20,076 bases of DNA from Aculops lycopersici (Eukaryota > Arthropoda > Arachnida > Trombidiformes > Eriophyidae), in NCBI GenBank assembly GCA_015350385.1, contig WNKI01000002.1, positions 9,082,172 to 9,102,247 on the forward strand, in the 5' to 3' direction. Within the stretch, counting starts at the first letter, position 1. Every line of letters starts with the position of its first letter. A program made the translations under genes and the position numbers. The notes beneath the pieces are model-generated. The model was not told where the DNA came from, made no database searches, and worked only from the letters and a program-made list of their open reading frames with translations. This document shows, piece by piece, positions 18,292 to 20,076 of this stretch.

Positions 18292-19032
18292 TCAACATGT
18301 TAAGGCAAAGGGACTAAAGTGATCTTGCGTTATATTCTTGTCACCCATCTCAAGCTCCATCCTAAACACTGTTAGTTGCAAATTCAGATCATCACTTTCG
18401 GTAGCTGAGCTTGGGGTACAATTGAATATTTGAGTTAGTTCACATTTCCAATGGCTACCTCGAGCATCCCCAATTGGAACTTTAAGATTGATATAACATT
18501 TATATTGCACATAATTTCTTCTATTAGTATCAAGTGCCGACACTAACACCCCGGCTCCTATTATGTTTCTTGAGGTTATTTCACTCGAGTTTTTGTTTGA
18601 TCTCATCTCTCTAATAGTATACTCGATTGTAAGGCCGCACTCAAATTCAAAAGTTAAATTCCTGAAAGAAGTTAAATCATACTCGGCGAAATTTGAGATT
18701 ACTGGTTGCAAGTCCACGCCTTTTAGTATCAATCTTAAATAGGATAAATCTTGTGTATGATTATGATTGTTGTCATCAGTATTAATCGAATAACGTTCAT
18801 TGCTGAATCTCAAGTATCCATCAAAGTTGGCTAGTATAGTTTGGTTCGGTGCGGCAATATTTTTTAATCCACATTCTAATGGCTTGGGTGGCTCGCTTAA
18901 TACTTTGGAGGTATCATCTACCAGTAATTGGACTCCAAATATAATCAAAACAATGACAGCAATAAGTTGGAAACCAACAATGAGCGCGCCTATGAGTTGA
19001 CTCTTTTCGAAACGACCGCATATCATGTTCAT
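18292..19032 (-). CDS. Single-pass (type II-like) membrane glycoprotein, unrecognised
   Basis: The protein has 246 residues. After a short polar, basic start (MNMICGRFEKSQ) comes one strong hydrophobic segment at about 12-37, then a ~205-residue domain with six N-glycosylation sequons (NQT, NHT, NLT, NSS, NCT, NIT) and six cysteines, the last being the C-terminal residue. That pattern fits a signal-anchored protein with a disulphide-bonded extracellular domain. The even Cys count and consistent hydrophobic/polar alternation argue that it is real although I recognise no family. ATG is at 19030-19032 and TGA at 18292-18294. No canonical AATAAA follows closely; AATAAT-like sequence lies about 15 bases beyond the stop. 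Upstream exons cannot be excluded. Confidence 0.65.
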   Translation of the reverse strand: MNMICGRFEKSQLIGALIVGFQLIAVIVLIIFGVQLLVDDTSKVLSEPPKPLECGLKNIAAPNQTILANFDGYLRFSNERYSINTDDNNHNHTQDLSYLRLILKGVDLQPVISNFAEYDLTSFRNLTFEFECGLTIEYTIREMRSNKNSSEITSRNIIGAGVLVSALDTNRRNYVQYKCYINLKVPIGDARGSHWKCELTQIFNCTPSSATESDDLNLQLTVFRMELEMGDKNITQDHFSPFALTC

Positions 19033-19727
19033 TTTGATGATATTAGTCTCTCGCCAATCATAATATAACCCTTTCAGTCTTGTAATATAGTCTATAAATT
19101 AATTTTAAATGTGAGTTTCGTAACTAGGTAAATTATTGCATCTAAAGAAATAATTCTGTCTCACTTGTTGCACTTGTTCACGTGTAGTGTCATGCCGTTC
19201 CCTTGCGGCGTGCATCTCGTCGACGCCCATCTACCCGACTTTAGCGCTTTCCCGACGACCCGAAGCTGTATATAAACCCAACACACACAAATAAAAGGGG
19301 AAGCAGTCTCTCTCATAGTAAAACCAGTCAAAAACCCACTAGTCTCTACTCTCAACTTTATTTTGTACTACCGAAGTCACTGTGTGCGCAATATTCCCTT
19401 TATTTTGTCCCCGCGGCATAACAGTAGGGATAGTAACTTGTAAGAGCCAGCGACTAGCCTCGCCTCCTTATTCTAATTATATCAATTCATGCGATCGTCA
19501 TTTGTTCATTTCAAAGAGAATTTGGTTGGTTAGACGAAATCTCAGAATGATTTGAAAGGTAAAATATTATAATATATAATGATGATTTTTACGATGATAA
19601 TGTGCTGCCACCTAGATTGAACACAAGTTGGTCTCGCGGCTTCGCTCGCGACCTGGCTCGGACTGCGTTCACTTTCCTCGCTGCGGTGTTCAATAACTGT
19701 CGAGATTTGCCGCCATGAGTAACCCAT
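19033..19727. other. Region between the glycoprotein gene and the candidate LTR
   Basis: The first ~110 bases are AT-rich and should hold the glycoprotein promoter. Further right the sequence becomes promoter-like on the plus strand: TATATAA at about 19269 with an AGTC initiator-like sequence near 19301. An 8-base inverted repeat (TTGAACAC near 19618, GTGTTCAA near 19687) encloses a GC-rich hairpin-forming segment. These features could belong to a longer LTR than the one proposed, or to another transposon. No gene is supported. Confidence 0.35.
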
Positions 19728-19923
19728 TGTAACGCGATAGTGCTCATTTTGAGCGTAATCTGTAAATCGCGCTCTGTGCGCCCATTCTGTGCAACCATTT
19801 CGAAAATAAACTTCACTTATGCTTTAGCAACTCACGAGTTAACATCTAAAGCCCAGTTACTTTACTATTTGGATTTACCATCGACCTTACAATATTGTAA
19901 CGAAGTTAGTTTGGAACGTTACA
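19728..19923 (+). mobile_element. Candidate 5' LTR of an LTR retrotransposon
   Basis: The segment begins TGTAACG and ends CGTTACA, perfect 7-base inverted ends of the TG..CA type. It contains AATAAA at 19805-19810 and is followed by a primer-binding-site-like sequence and an open frame. The 3' boundary is better supported than the 5' one, because other TGTA starts exist at 19081, 19175 and 19439, which would give a longer LTR that includes the TATA box at 19269. The second LTR would lie outside the window, so no direct comparison is possible. Confidence 0.4.
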
Positions 19924-19924
19924 T

Positions 19925-19940
19925 TGGCGTCCCCTACGAT
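19925..19940 (+). other. Primer-binding-site-like sequence of the LTR element
   Basis: TGGCGTCCCCTACGAT starts two bases past the LTR end with TGG, the complement of a tRNA CCA tail. Similar TGGCG starts are used by many Ty3/gypsy-type elements and retroviruses. I cannot identify the tRNA from memory. Confidence 0.4.
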
Positions 19941-19970
19941 ATCCAATAGTTCTCAAGTATATAAGTCACC

Positions 19971-20076
19971 ATGCCAATTTCGACACGTTCGTCTAAACCG
20001 GCAACCCTTTCAATCGAAAGCGGGTCTGCGTCTCATGACCAATCTACAAACCCAAGTTCCAACGACACCACAGAAA
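19971..20076 (+). CDS. Partial ORF at the window edge, probable gag start
   Basis: ATG at 19971 opens a frame that runs off the window (35 complete codons), beginning MPISTRSSKPATLSIES and continuing rich in Ser, Thr and Asn. It lies about 30 bases past the primer-binding-like site, where gag or a gag-pol ORF usually begins. The identification rests on position and openness, not on any domain, because too little is visible. Confidence 0.4.
   Translation, partial: MPISTRSSKPATLSIESGSASHDQSTNPSSNDTTE

Noticed and set aside
19081..19923. A longer LTR beginning at TGTAATATAG (19081) or TGTAGTGTC (19175)
   Set aside because: Not excluded, but the start-to-end inverted match is weaker than TGTAACG/CGTTACA; the 196-base version was preferred and the uncertainty stated.

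Overview
The window looks like nuclear DNA of an invertebrate animal, most likely an arthropod. Three conserved animal genes (a ZER1-type substrate receptor, a CCA-adding tRNA nucleotidyltransferase and an Sp1-family zinc-finger factor) are each readable as one uninterrupted frame, so the genome is probably intron-poor. Compact mites are one group where this is known, but the sequence alone does not fix the taxon.

Layout. Positions 1-7600 hold a ~0.9 kb diverged direct repeat (about 104-1018 and 5973-6864) carrying traces of decayed minus-strand coding sequence. Between the copies lie a divergent trypsin-fold protein that lacks the catalytic serine (1475-2503, minus) and a two-part membrane protein locus (3776-5452, minus) whose halves share a frame and are split by one TAA codon. 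Positions 7609-7931 are a MITE-like element with terminal inverted repeats and a 6-bp target duplication. From 7938 to 9886 no gene could be supported; this is the upstream region of ZER1.

Positions 9887-15976 are a dense block of conserved genes: ZER1 (plus), then TRNT1 (plus, 186 bp downstream), then an Sp-family factor (minus), convergent with TRNT1 and only 45 bp away, with facing poly(A) signals. A 2.3 kb non-coding stretch follows, probably the Sp upstream region. An unrecognised single-pass glycoprotein lies at 18292-19032 (minus). The right edge looks like the 5' end of a plus-strand LTR retrotransposon: a candidate LTR end, a primer-binding-site-like sequence, and an open frame running off the window.

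The conserved genes serve unrelated housekeeping roles (N-degron protein turnover, tRNA 3'-end maturation, GC-box transcription), so nothing suggests a functional cluster. The less ordinary parts are the stop-split membrane protein, the serine-protease-like pseudoenzyme, the duplicated decayed gene fragment and the MITE. I saw no rRNA, CRISPR array or convincing tRNA.
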